In this document: one piece after another, positions 1 through 9,851 of the stretch
Layout of the letters: every line of letters starts with the position of its first letter
How positions within the stretch are numbered: position 1 is the first letter of the stretch
DNA from: Verrucomicrobiota bacterium
GTDB lineage: Bacteria > Verrucomicrobiota > Kiritimatiellia > UBA8416 > SLMC01
Direction: 5' to 3'
NCBI GenBank assembly: GCA_030018915.1
Contig: JASEHE010000007.1
Location: 1 to 35,065, forward strand
DNA: 35,065 bases
The notes under the pieces: model-generated
Seen by the model: only the letters and a program-made list of their open reading frames with translations
Database searches by the model: none
Told to the model about the DNA's origin: nothing
Made by a program: the position numbers and the translations under genes

Positions 1-131
1 CCGAAAATCGTCCGCGAAACTGCCCGTACTCTCGCCGCCTATCATCGCACCCGCCAAAACAGCCTCCTGCCGCGCTCTCCCTGCGCTCCTCTCCGCCAGC
101 TTGCGGAATCGCTGGCCTGGTGTCGGCGGTG

Positions 132-160
132 TTGACAAAAGACAGGCATTGTCCTAATTC
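132..160 (+). promoter_or_regulatory. possible sigma-70-type promoter (exact TTGACA -35, weak -10)
   Basis: TTGACA at 132-137; a poor -10 (TAATTC, spacer 17, or CCTAAT, spacer 15). Upstream of the LysM gene. Confidence 0.3.
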
Positions 161-277
161 TTTGGCGCATGAAACTCAGTTGGAGTCCCGAGAATACTTG
201 ACGGTAAAAACCGGCTAAAGGCTACGGAACAGGGCAATGCGTCGCGGGCAAAGCCCGCGCCATCCTGGAAGAGAGTC

Positions 278-865
278 ATGAAGACACCCGCAGCGAGTTT
301 TTGGGCGATCGTCGTCTCATTGGCCGGCCTGGCCGGATGCGCCGCGTTCCCCAACGAGCGACGGATGGCGGCTATCCGGGAAGACCTGGACATGGCGCGC
401 CTGAATGGCGAACTGAAAACTCTCCAGGCCCGGGTCGAAGGCATGGAGACGGTTCAGCAGCGAATACTGACCGAAATGGAGGCGCTTCGCGCCGAGCGGG
501 GCAGGCCGGACGCGAGCCTGCGGCTGGCGGCGCTGGAGCAGGCGATAAAGACGGTGGACGCCGGCCGGGAGGAGGACAAGAAAGAAATTCTCAAGTTCAT
601 GCAGTCGCTGGCCGCGCCGCCGCCGGCGGCTGGCCGCCGGCCTGTTTCGCCCGGCCCGGTGACGGTTTCGCCGACGGGCGAGCATGTGGTGCAGGCGGGC
701 GAGACTCTGTCGAAGATCGCCGCCGCGTACCAGACGACCGTGGACGCGATCGCAAGGGCGAACAACATGTCGGGCCGTGATATCCTGCGGGTGGGACAGA
801 AGCTGGTCATTCCGGGAGCGGAAGGCGGCAAGTCACGGGCGCTGCCTGGCCGGGAACCGCGATAG
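278..865 (+). CDS. LysM-domain lipoprotein with coiled-coil region
   Basis: ORF of 195 aa; signal peptide with lipobox LAGC; C-terminal LysM motif HVVQAGETLSKIAAAYQTTVDAIARANNMSGRDILRVGQKLVIPG; GGAAGAG upstream of ATG. Confidence 0.9.
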   Translation: MKTPAASFWAIVVSLAGLAGCAAFPNERRMAAIREDLDMARLNGELKTLQARVEGMETVQQRILTEMEALRAERGRPDASLRLAALEQAIKTVDAGREEDKKEILKFMQSLAAPPPAAGRRPVSPGPVTVSPTGEHVVQAGETLSKIAAAYQTTVDAIARANNMSGRDILRVGQKLVIPGAEGGKSRALPGREPR

Positions 866-1562
866 AGACGAGGATGGTCGGCGGCAGAGCAGGCTGTGGC
901 GAGCCCGCCAGGAGGGGCGTCTTGGAGGAGGAGGCGGTTTCCGCAGGGGCTGGGATGTCGGGGGCGGGCTTGAGACTGTTCGTCATGCGCGGCCATTCTT
1001 CCCTCAGGTTTTGAATCTCCCGTTGGAGCTTCAACTGTCTGAACTCCATGGCCGCCAGCAGATCGTTCATCTGCCGGAACCGGTCGGCCTGGGCTAGGCC
1101 ACGCGATTCCAGGTCGGCGCCGGCCTGGAGGATAGACCGGTGTCTTGCATCGAGATCCGCCTGAACGCGGACGGTATGCTGTTGGACCCCTGTTATGGCG
1201 GCCCGTGTGTCTTGATTGAGCGCCGCGGAGAGTTCCTCGAACCGGGCAACATGCCGCTGGACGTCGCGGAAGTCGCCTCGAATTCCGCGGACGCAGGCGA
1301 CGGTGAAGGCGATGCCGGCGGCTGTGATCAGGAGCAACAGGAGCGTGAAGAACGCGGCCAGAATGAAGACGCGGCGGCGGGCTTGGCGGCGTTCCGCCTC
1401 CAGGAAGTCGCGGAATTCCTGGAGAACTGGCAGCGGCTCGGCTTCCGGGTCCGGAGCCGCGGAGAGGCCCAGTTGACTCATGACAAGGGAGGCGGTGCTC
1501 CGCGCGAGTTCGCGGTGCTTCTCCATGTGTTGCTTAAGCGCTTTCGGGGGAGCGTCGTCCAT
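807..1562 (-). CDS. single-pass membrane protein with coiled-coil domain, unknown function
   Basis: 251-aa ORF; hydrophobic segment RRRVFILAAFFTLLLLLITAAGIAFTVACV followed by heptad-rich sequence; tail-to-tail overlap with the LysM gene. Confidence 0.7.
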   Translation of the reverse strand: MDDAPPKALKQHMEKHRELARSTASLVMSQLGLSAAPDPEAEPLPVLQEFRDFLEAERRQARRRVFILAAFFTLLLLLITAAGIAFTVACVRGIRGDFRDVQRHVARFEELSAALNQDTRAAITGVQQHTVRVQADLDARHRSILQAGADLESRGLAQADRFRQMNDLLAAMEFRQLKLQREIQNLREEWPRMTNSLKPAPDIPAPAETASSSKTPLLAGSPQPALPPTILVSIAVPGQAAPVTCRLPLPE

Positions 1563-1577
1563 GCGTCACCACGCTTC

Positions 1578-1597
1578 TTGTGCCACTAGTGGCACAA
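1578..1597. repeat. 20-bp perfect palindrome TTGTGCCACTAGTGGCACAA
   Basis: Read directly; lies 16-35 bp upstream of the minus-strand start codon at 1562. Confidence 0.9.
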
Positions 1598-1643
1598 AGA
1601 GGCGCAAACTTCTTTGTTTTTCGGTTACTGCGGCTCTGAGGCG

Positions 1644-4600
1644 TTAGACCTGGCCGGGCGACTGGCTCTTGGCATGCTGGGATTGCTGCCAGAGCTTCAA
1701 CTCGCGCGCGGCTTCGGCTTCCAGATCGGCGAGTGTCAAACCAGAGCCGTCCGCGGCGCCTCCGGAAACGTCGGCCGCTTCGATCGGCTCCAGTAGGACC
1801 GACTCGCCATCGGCCTGCCCTGCGGCCAGGTCGAGGCGCTGTGTTTCCAGAGCTTTTTTCTGGATCAGCTCCAGCCGGGCGGAGATTTGAGTTTTGGCCC
1901 GCTGGAGCTGTTCGAGGCGGCGGAGCAGCGAGGTCTCTTTCTGGCGTTCGCGCCGGATTTCGTCCTCGTAGAGCTTTTTCTGATGGGCGAGCTGCTGGTC
2001 CTTCTTGCGCAGTTGGAGGGTCGAGTCCTGGATGGCCTTTTTCTGCTGGATGAGTTCCTGTTCCTTTTGCCTGCGCTGCTCGCGTTCCTCGTCGTAGAAC
2101 TTCTTGTGCTGGTCAATCCGCGCGGCAGAGGCCTCCAGTTCCTGCTCCAAATGCTCGATTCGCTGTTGCAGAGTCTCAGCCTTGAGGCGGCCGGTTTCCT
2201 GCTGGTCCTCATGCAGGATGCGTTGCTGCTCGGAGCGGTGAAGGGCCTGTTCGAGTTCGGCGCTGATGGCCTGCTGCTCCTGATGCATCTGCTCGGTTAG
2301 GGCCTGGAATTCCAATTCCCGCTGCTGCCGGCGGTCCTGTTCTTCCGCAAGGAGGGGTCTTTGGTGGTCCAAGTCGCTGGCGGCTTCTTCGAGCTTGTGC
2401 AGGAGCGCCTGGCGGGTCTCGGTGAGCTGCTGAATCTGCGCGGAGAGCTTCTGCTGGGCCTCGGCGTGCCGGTCCTGAGCCTCGCGCAGCAGCGCATCGC
2501 GCTGCTCGGTTGCGGCGGTCAGTTGCTGAATCTGCTCCTGGCCGATTGCAAGGTTCTGCTGGACCGCTGCGACGGTCTCCTCCAATTCCTGAATGCGGCG
2601 CGCGCCCTGCTCGCGCTCAGCCCGGATCTCGGCCGTCTGGGCGCCTGCCTGCTTGCTGGCGGCTTTCTCGTCGGCAAGTTCCTTGTAGAGTTGGGCGGTC
2701 TCCTGTTCCTTCTGTCGGCGAATCTTCTGCTCGTCCTGGATGAGCTTCTTATGGCGCTCTATTTCCTGGAGGCGGTGCTGGGCGCGGGTTTGTTCGTTGG
2801 CCGATGTCTTGCGCGCCTGGTCGAGTTCGGCGGCTAGTTCCTGTTGTTTCTGCCGCAGCCCCTGGACGACGTCTTGATGGCGGTCCTCCTGCTCGGCCGA
2901 TTCCACACGCAGCGTCTCGTAGAGCTTCTTGAGTTCGGACAGGTCCTGCTCCCGCTGCCGAAGCTGGGCGAGGTTCTCGTCCAGCATGGCGTTCCGTTCT
3001 TCGAGATACCGCCGCAACTCCTGGTGTTTCTGGGTCAACTGGTGCAGGCGCTCGACCGCCTCCGTTTCCTTCTGCGCGAACTGCCGGCTGACAGCGTCGA
3101 ACGCCGCCTTTTGGTCCTCCAGGTCCTTTCTGCTCTTTTGGACGGCGTCGTTGGCCTTTTCGAGGCTCTGCGCGAGTTGCTCGATTCGCTGATTGAGATG
3201 GCGTTCGCGGTCCTTGACCGCGTTCTCGCTCTGCAGATGCAGATGCTTCTCGGTTTCGAGCGATTGCTGGAGCCGCGCGATCTGGTCGGTGAACTCGTCG
3301 CGTTCGTTCTGGAGCTGCTGGACGGTCTGCCCAAGAGTCGAGAGCTTCTCCTGCCCCTCGGCCTGCGAGGCGACGATGGCTTGATTGAACCGGGCGAGCT
3401 CCTCGCGGGACTGCTGAAGCGCTTTGCGGGCCTCGCGGGCTTCGTGGCCGGCGGCTGCGAGTTGCCGTTCGAGGTAGGCCTTGACCTTCTTGTCGGATTC
3501 GACTTCCTCCGACAGGCCGTTGACCTTCTGCTCGGCTTCCCATTCGGTCTGGTCGAGCTTGCTCGTGAGAGCGGTGATCTGATTCTGGAGGTCGTCAACG
3601 CGCTGGCTCAACTCGGCCTCGCGGTTCTGGTTTTCTTCCACGGCCTGGTTGTAGCGGGAGGTCTGATACAGCAGTTCCTCGTCCTTCTGCTTCAGGTCGG
3701 CGAACATGTCGTTCTTTAGTTTGACCGTCTGGTCGAGTTGGACTTGGGTGTCGCCGAGCTTGCGCGAGAGCTGCTGGCGCTCGGTCTGGAGTTCATCGTA
3801 GCGGGCGCCGACCTCTCCGCCGGACTTGCGGATGTGCTGCTGAAGTTCCTGCGCGCTCTTTTGGAAGTGTTCGACGTCCTGTTCGGATCTGGAGAGTTTG
3901 CGGCGGAGCGATTCGTTCTCGGCCTGGATTTGCTCCAGGCGGGTCTGAATCCGGCGCCGTTTTTCTTCGTCCTCGGGGCTGGTCTTGACCTCGACCGCGA
4001 ACTTGTCGAGCAGGAGCTTCTTGACCTGGACGATTTGGGTCTTGAGCGCCTCCTGCTGCTCCTGGCTCTGAACGGCGAAAGTTTCGTGGGCCTGGACGCG
4101 GGCGCGCAGTTCCTCTTCAGACGCGGCGAGACGGGCGGCAAGGTCCCGGCGCTCCTGCTCGAAGGCTGCGATACGCTGGGCGAGGGCGGTTTCCTTCCGC
4201 GCCAGGAGATTCTCGGCCTCGACATGCCGCGCTGTCAACTGCGCGAGTTCATCCTGAGCCTTTTGGAGTCGCGCGGCCGCGGAAACCGAGACATCGCGCA
4301 GGCCCTCGATTTCCTTTCGGAGGCCCGCCTCGGCGGCCGCCTGCCTCTTGATTCGAGCTTCGGCATCGGTTGCTTGAGCGGCCAGCGCAAGGAGGCGTGA
4401 TTCCATTTCGCCGGCGCGCTTGGCGAATTCGACCTTGCGCCGGCCGTCGGCGCGGGCCAACTCGGCATCGCGAGTTTGATGGGTCTCGGATTCCCGGCAC
4501 GTCTTTTCCGGCTCGGCGGTCTCGGCGAGCCGGCGGTTCAGCGCCTCGATCTCTTGCTTCAGCGCGGACTCCGTTGCCTGAGCTTGCTCGCGCAGTTCCT

Positions 4601-5927
4601 CCATTTCCCGGGTCTTTTTTTGGAGATTCTTTCCGGAAACGCCCAGCCGGCAGATCGAGGTTTGCGTCCGCTTCTGCAGATCACGGATACGGTCCTGCAG
4701 TTCGGTTTCACGCCGGGCGGCTTCGACATCGAGAGCCGACTGACCGGCGCGCTGGGCTTCGAATTCCTGGCGAGTCTGATCGAGGCGGACGCCGGTCTCG
4801 CCGAGCGCGGCGTTGAGCCGCTCGATCTCGGCCTGAAGGCGCTGCTCGGTGTCGTGGGCAGTCTGGCCGACTGTCGCGAGGGCTTCGCCGGCTTCCCGGA
4901 ATCGGCTCTGTGTCTCCTCGAGTTGCGCCGCAGCGCGCTGCAATTGTTCCGTGAGTTCCTGGACGCGGTTTCGAAGGATCGTTTCCTGTTCCGGGGATGG
5001 GCCCACGGTGACGCGCTTGCCCTGGGTCCAGTCGATTTGCTCGGTCGGTTCGGCCGCCTTGGCTAGTTTCTCCTCGGCCTTTCGGAGGGCGGCGGTGGCC
5101 GCCGCTTTCTCCTTCTCCAACGCGGCGATGGTCTGCTGCCACTCCGCCTCGGCTTCCTCGTGGCGCTTCAGGGCAGCCTGCGCTTCGGCCGGACCAGCCC
5201 CGGTCGCCTGCGCGGCGGATTGCAGTTGTCGGCTGAGATTCTCGATTTGGGCCGTCAGCTCGGCGGCGCGAGCTTCCAACTGCCGCTTCTGTTCGTCGGC
5301 GCGCCGGCGCAACTGGTCGGCCTCGCGGGTTGCGTCCGCCGCAGTCTGCGTGGAGGATGCCAGCTTGGCGTTGAGTTCCTCGACCTGCCGGGTTAGGTCG
5401 GCGATCGAGGCCTTGACGCATCGGCGTTCTTGGTCAAGTTCCAGCTGCTGCTTGGAGGTGTCGGTTTTTTGGAGCGGCGCGCGCGTTTCGCGCGACGGCG
5501 CGACGGCCTGGGCCGGCTTGGGTTCGCGGGACAGGATGGTTTCCGGCGCCGCCTCGCCGAGGATGGCCGGCTTCATGCGTTCGACGGTGGAGCGCTGCCG
5601 GGTGGTTTCGTTGATGATGCGGGCGTCCAGGGTAACGGTTCCGTCCTCCAGGGAATCGGCGAGAGCGCGGATGTTCATCGGGCCGTAGAACATGCCGTCC
5701 GCGAGTTCGACCTTCCAAACCATCTCGAGATCCGGGAGGCTTTCGGCGGGAAGCCAGGTTTTGCGATCCGTGGAAATCCGGCTGCCGGGAACGATGCGGG
5801 CCTGTTCGACCCAGTCGCGGAGCGTAGCGACGGCGACTGGGCCGAAGACGGAGCCATCGTCAATCTTCAGGAACCAGGGTTTTTCTTGGGAGGACAGCTT
5901 CGGCGCGTCATTTGATGGGTCTGCCAT
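1644..5927 (-). CDS. very long coiled-coil protein with two N-terminal GYF_2-like domains
   Basis: ORF listed to 5984, but ATG at 5927 (MADPSND...) has a GGGGGG ribosome-binding-like site. N-terminus WFLKIDDGSVFGPVAVATLRDWV...WKVELADGMFYGPMNIRALADSL gives two GYF_2-like units; the remainder is Gln/Glu/Arg/Leu heptad sequence. Confidence 0.85.
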   Translation of the reverse strand: MADPSNDAPKLSSQEKPWFLKIDDGSVFGPVAVATLRDWVEQARIVPGSRISTDRKTWLPAESLPDLEMVWKVELADGMFYGPMNIRALADSLEDGTVTLDARIINETTRQRSTVERMKPAILGEAAPETILSREPKPAQAVAPSRETRAPLQKTDTSKQQLELDQERRCVKASIADLTRQVEELNAKLASSTQTAADATREADQLRRRADEQKRQLEARAAELTAQIENLSRQLQSAAQATGAGPAEAQAALKRHEEAEAEWQQTIAALEKEKAAATAALRKAEEKLAKAAEPTEQIDWTQGKRVTVGPSPEQETILRNRVQELTEQLQRAAAQLEETQSRFREAGEALATVGQTAHDTEQRLQAEIERLNAALGETGVRLDQTRQEFEAQRAGQSALDVEAARRETELQDRIRDLQKRTQTSICRLGVSGKNLQKKTREMEELREQAQATESALKQEIEALNRRLAETAEPEKTCRESETHQTRDAELARADGRRKVEFAKRAGEMESRLLALAAQATDAEARIKRQAAAEAGLRKEIEGLRDVSVSAAARLQKAQDELAQLTARHVEAENLLARKETALAQRIAAFEQERRDLAARLAASEEELRARVQAHETFAVQSQEQQEALKTQIVQVKKLLLDKFAVEVKTSPEDEEKRRRIQTRLEQIQAENESLRRKLSRSEQDVEHFQKSAQELQQHIRKSGGEVGARYDELQTERQQLSRKLGDTQVQLDQTVKLKNDMFADLKQKDEELLYQTSRYNQAVEENQNREAELSQRVDDLQNQITALTSKLDQTEWEAEQKVNGLSEEVESDKKVKAYLERQLAAAGHEAREARKALQQSREELARFNQAIVASQAEGQEKLSTLGQTVQQLQNERDEFTDQIARLQQSLETEKHLHLQSENAVKDRERHLNQRIEQLAQSLEKANDAVQKSRKDLEDQKAAFDAVSRQFAQKETEAVERLHQLTQKHQELRRYLEERNAMLDENLAQLRQREQDLSELKKLYETLRVESAEQEDRHQDVVQGLRQKQQELAAELDQARKTSANEQTRAQHRLQEIERHKKLIQDEQKIRRQKEQETAQLYKELADEKAASKQAGAQTAEIRAEREQGARRIQELEETVAAVQQNLAIGQEQIQQLTAATEQRDALLREAQDRHAEAQQKLSAQIQQLTETRQALLHKLEEAASDLDHQRPLLAEEQDRRQQRELEFQALTEQMHQEQQAISAELEQALHRSEQQRILHEDQQETGRLKAETLQQRIEHLEQELEASAARIDQHKKFYDEEREQRRQKEQELIQQKKAIQDSTLQLRKKDQQLAHQKKLYEDEIRRERQKETSLLRRLEQLQRAKTQISARLELIQKKALETQRLDLAAGQADGESVLLEPIEAADVSGGAADGSGLTLADLEAEAARELKLWQQSQHAKSQSPGQV

Positions 5928-6038
5928 TTGAGAACCCCCCGTTCGTTCTTGTCGCCGACTCAGCCGCGCGCGGCGCGCGGTCAAGCTCCATTGGCTACGG
6001 CCAATCGCGCGGATACTGCCGCAGGAATGGTGGCTAAG

Positions 6039-9000
6039 TCAAGCAGGTTTGGAACGCCATTTGTCTCTTGTGGCGCGATTTTCCCTGCCGGTCGCGCGGT
6101 GGGTGGCGACGTAGACGCTGCGTTCTCCAAGCAGGGCTTCGAGGTTGTGGATCAACTCCATGTCCGCCATGACGTGAAAGCCGATGTCGGTTTCGAGAAA
6201 GACTTTTTCGCCGGAGGGGAATTGCAGGCAGATGACGACGGGGATCCGGCCGGGATGGCGGCTGAGGATTTGGCGGATGCGTTCGAGCTTGTCGTCGTCG
6301 AGATGGACGGCGGGGACATGGATGCTGAGGCGGGCGGCGAGGTGTTTTGGGGCGTCGGCCAGCGGATAGATTTCCTGAGCGATCAGGTTGGGGTTCGGGC
6401 CCCGGCGCGACACCTGGCCGCAGACGAGCACGGCGGCGTCTTGGACAACGAGGTCGCGGTATTTCCGGTAGATGTCGGGCCACACGACGACCTCGATGGA
6501 GCCGCCGAGGTCGTCGAGCGTCAGCACGACCATGTCCTCCTTGCTCTGCTTGACGATCTTGCGGATGATCCGGGCGATGATGCCGCCGAGCCGCGTGTAG
6601 GCGCCGTCCTCCAGCTTGAGGATGCTCTCGACGGCGGCAAGCTGGTAGCGTTCCAGTAGCGGCTTGTAACGGGTGAGCGGATGCCCGCTCATGTAGACGC
6701 CCAGGAGCTCCTTTTCGCCGGCGAGGAGTTCGCTTTCGGACCAGGGCTTGACCTCGGGCAGGGCCTCGGTTTCGGCCGGCGGCCGGTCAATGTCGAACCG
6801 GTCGAAGAGGCTGATTTGTCCCGAGCGGCGGTCGCGCTGGACAGCGGCGGCGCGGGCCATGGCGAAGTCAATGCCGTTGAAGAGCCTGGCGCGGTTGCGT
6901 TCCACGCTGTCGAAAGCGCCGGACTTGACAAAGGCTTCGATGACTTTCTTGTTGACGAACTGTGGGTCTATCCGGTCGCAGAAGCTGACGAGGCCGGCAT
7001 ATGGCCCAGCGGCCGCGCGTTCCCGGACGACGGCGTCGGCGGCGTCGGTCCCCACGTTCTTGATTCCGGCGAGTCCGAAGCGGACGGTCCCGTCGGACGG
7101 CGTGAAACGGACCTGACTGGCGTTGACGTCCGGCGGGAGAATCCGCAGGCCCATATTCTCGGCCTCAGCGGTGAAGACCGGCAATTTGTCGGCGTTGCCG
7201 ATTTCGCTGGATAGGAGCGCGGCCATGAACTCGGCGGGAAAGTTGGCCTTGAGGTAGGCGGTCTGGTAGGCGACGACGGCGTAGGCGGCGCTGTGCGACT
7301 TGTTGAACCCGTAGCCGGCGAACTTCTCGATGGCGGCGAATATCCCGTCGGCGAGTTCGACGCGGATTCCATGCAACCTGGCGCAGCCGGCAATGAACTT
7401 AGCGCGCTGTTGCGCCATTTCGCCCGCCTTCTTCTTGCTCATTGCGCGGCGGAGGATGTCGCCTTCCGCGAGGGAGTAGCCGGCCAGGACATTGGCGGCC
7501 TTCAGGACCTGCTCCTGGTAGATCATCACTCCGCAGGTTTCCTCGAGGATGGGCCGGAGCAGGTCGTGCGCGTAGTGGACTTTCGCGCGGCCGGTCTTGC
7601 GGTTCACATAGTCTTCGAGCATGTTCATGGGGCCTGGACGGAATAACGCGATCATGGCAATGAGGTCCTCGATTTTGTCGATGCCGACGCGGCGGATGAG
7701 GTCGCGCATGCCCGAGCTTTCAAGCTGGAACACGCCAACCGTGTCGCCCCGATTGAGAAGGCCGTAGGTGGGTTTGTCGTCAAAGACGAGGGCGTCGAGG
7801 TCTAGCGTCTTGCCCTGGGTGGTTCGGATCAGGTCAAGGGCTTCCTGGATCACGGTGAGGGTCTTGAGCCCGAGGAAGTCCATTTTGAGCAGGCCGAGCG
7901 CGCCGAGCGGCTCCATGGCGTACTGGGTGACGACTTCGTCTTCTTTGCCGCAGGCGAGCGGCGCGATCTCGATCAGCGGCTTCTCGCCGATGACGACACC
8001 GGCGGCGTGGGTGGCCAGGTTCCGGTACAATCCTTCGAGGACGAACCCGTAGTCCAGGATGCGCCGGCAGCCCGGATCGGTCTCGTAGGTCCGCCGGAAC
8101 TCCGGGTTCAGTTCGAGCGCCTTGCGGAGCGTCATCTTGGGGTCTTCGGGCACGAGTTTGGCGATCAGGTCGCACTTCGTGTAGGGGATTTCCAGGACGC
8201 GGCCGACGTCGCGGATGACGTTTCTGGCGCCGAGCGAGTTGAAGGTGGCGATCTGCGCGACGTTCTCGCGCCCGTACTTGTTCTTGACGTACTCGATGAC
8301 CTCGCCGCGGCGGGCCTGGCAGAAGTCAATGTCGAAGTCTGGCGGTGAGACCCGTTCCGAGTTCAGGAATCGCTCGAAGATGAGGCCGTAGCGAAGCGGT
8401 TCGATGGCGGTAATGCCGAGGACGTAGGCCACGAGACTGCCGCCGCCGGACCCGCGCCCGGGACCGACGGGGATATGCCGCTCGTGGGCGAATCTGACGA
8501 AGTCCCACACGACGAGGAAGTAGTTGACGAATCCGGTTTTCTCGATGACGGCCAGTTCGCCGCGGAAGCGGTCGAGAATCTGTCGCTCGCGTTCGTCCCG
8601 AGGATGGGCCGGGTCCGGAACGCCGTAGCGGCGGCGGATTCCCTCCATGCCGAGGCTGACAAGATAGTCCTTCCGCTCGATACGCATTGGCGCCTCGAAA
8701 GTGGGGAAATGAAGACGGCCGAACTCCAGCTCGACGTTGCAGCGATCGGCGATCCGCGCGGCGCAATCGATCGCGTCCGTGAAGCCCGGGAGGCGGCGCT
8801 CCATTTCCGCGCGGGTCTTCATGTAGAACTCGTGGGTCGGGTAGCGCATTCGCTTCGGATCGCGCATGACCGTCTGGGTCTGGAGGCAGAGCAGGACCTC
8901 GTGCGCTGGCGCGTGTTCCTTCTTGAGGTAGTGGACGTCGTTGGTGGCGACCAGGGGGATGCCGGTTCGGAGAGAGAGGTTGCGTATGGCCGCGTTGACG

Positions 9001-9569
9001 CGGACCTGTTCCTCGATGCCGTGGTCCTGGATTTCGAGGAAGTATTTGTCGCGGCCGAAAATCTCGGCGTGTTCGCAGGCCGCCCGCAGGGCGGCCTCCT
9101 CGCCTTCCTCGACGAGACGCGAGGCGACTTCCCCCTTCAGGCAGGCGGACAGGGCGATGAGCCCGCCCGCGTGGCGGGCGAGCAGTTCCTTGTCAACGCG
9201 GGGCTTGTAGTAAAACCCTTCGAGGTGGGCCAGCGACACCAGCCGGATGAGGTTGTGGTAGCCGGTGTCGTTCGCGGCAAGCAGAACCAGGTGGTCGGAC
9301 GGGTTGTTGGCGGCGCCCTTGCGCTCGAATCGGCTTCGGCGGGCCACGTAGACTTCGCAGCCGATGATCGGCTTGACGCCCTTGGCCAGGGCAGTCTTGT
9401 AGAAATCAATCACGCCGAACATGCCGCCGTGATCGGTGATGGCCACGGCGGGCATCCCGTTGGCCAGGGCGGTGTCCATGACCTGGTCCAGGTGGCACGC
9501 TCCGTCGAGCAGGCTGTACTTGGTGTGCAGATGGAGATGGACAAAGGGCGTGGTTTTCACGGGCGACAT
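6039..9569 (-). CDS. dnaE: DNA polymerase III alpha subunit
   Basis: 1176 aa; PHP domain FVHLHLHTKYSLLDGACHLDQV, ITDHGGMFGVIDFY; polymerase motif PPDFDIDFCQARRGEVIEYVKNKYG; GPGRGSGGGSLVAYVLGIT. Confidence 0.97.
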   Translation of the reverse strand: MSPVKTTPFVHLHLHTKYSLLDGACHLDQVMDTALANGMPAVAITDHGGMFGVIDFYKTALAKGVKPIIGCEVYVARRSRFERKGAANNPSDHLVLLAANDTGYHNLIRLVSLAHLEGFYYKPRVDKELLARHAGGLIALSACLKGEVASRLVEEGEEAALRAACEHAEIFGRDKYFLEIQDHGIEEQVRVNAAIRNLSLRTGIPLVATNDVHYLKKEHAPAHEVLLCLQTQTVMRDPKRMRYPTHEFYMKTRAEMERRLPGFTDAIDCAARIADRCNVELEFGRLHFPTFEAPMRIERKDYLVSLGMEGIRRRYGVPDPAHPRDERERQILDRFRGELAVIEKTGFVNYFLVVWDFVRFAHERHIPVGPGRGSGGGSLVAYVLGITAIEPLRYGLIFERFLNSERVSPPDFDIDFCQARRGEVIEYVKNKYGRENVAQIATFNSLGARNVIRDVGRVLEIPYTKCDLIAKLVPEDPKMTLRKALELNPEFRRTYETDPGCRRILDYGFVLEGLYRNLATHAAGVVIGEKPLIEIAPLACGKEDEVVTQYAMEPLGALGLLKMDFLGLKTLTVIQEALDLIRTTQGKTLDLDALVFDDKPTYGLLNRGDTVGVFQLESSGMRDLIRRVGIDKIEDLIAMIALFRPGPMNMLEDYVNRKTGRAKVHYAHDLLRPILEETCGVMIYQEQVLKAANVLAGYSLAEGDILRRAMSKKKAGEMAQQRAKFIAGCARLHGIRVELADGIFAAIEKFAGYGFNKSHSAAYAVVAYQTAYLKANFPAEFMAALLSSEIGNADKLPVFTAEAENMGLRILPPDVNASQVRFTPSDGTVRFGLAGIKNVGTDAADAVVRERAAAGPYAGLVSFCDRIDPQFVNKKVIEAFVKSGAFDSVERNRARLFNGIDFAMARAAAVQRDRRSGQISLFDRFDIDRPPAETEALPEVKPWSESELLAGEKELLGVYMSGHPLTRYKPLLERYQLAAVESILKLEDGAYTRLGGIIARIIRKIVKQSKEDMVVLTLDDLGGSIEVVVWPDIYRKYRDLVVQDAAVLVCGQVSRRGPNPNLIAQEIYPLADAPKHLAARLSIHVPAVHLDDDKLERIRQILSRHPGRIPVVICLQFPSGEKVFLETDIGFHVMADMELIHNLEALLGERSVYVATHRATGRENRATRDKWRSKPA

Positions 9570-9851
9570 CGTAGGACAGGCGGCGGGGAAAAGGAAGATT
9601 TTTCCCGGCCTGTTTCTTTAGTTCAAGATAATGAACGGGCACAATCAGCCGCTCCTGGATACTCGCGCCACAAAGCGGGCGCTCGATTCAGGGCGGCGCC
9701 GTTGGATAAACGGAGGACGGCAACTTTCTGTCCCCAGTCTCTTTCTCAATTGCCCCTGTTGCGCGCGACGGCGCGCCAGAAGAGCAGGGATTGACCCTTG
9801 GGGCGCATATCGGGTAGAGAAGAGGCGAGCGCGCGACGGCGGTGAGGCGTC

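Noticed and set aside
1-135. Possible C-terminal end of an upstream gene (frame 1 open to TGA at ~135)
   Set aside because: Too short and without recognisable motif to support a call.
1591-1607. TGGCAC near the 1578-1597 palindrome as a sigma-54 -24 box
   Set aside because: No GC at the required 10-bp spacing on either strand and no TTGC-like -12.
2844-3719. Leu-rich plus-strand ORFs opposite the coiled-coil gene
   Set aside because: Reverse complement of Gln/Glu/Lys codons gives Leu/Phe-rich shadow frames that look membrane-like; not credible genes.
8475-9794. 439-aa plus-strand ORF
   Set aside because: Antisense to dnaE, whose motifs are unambiguous.
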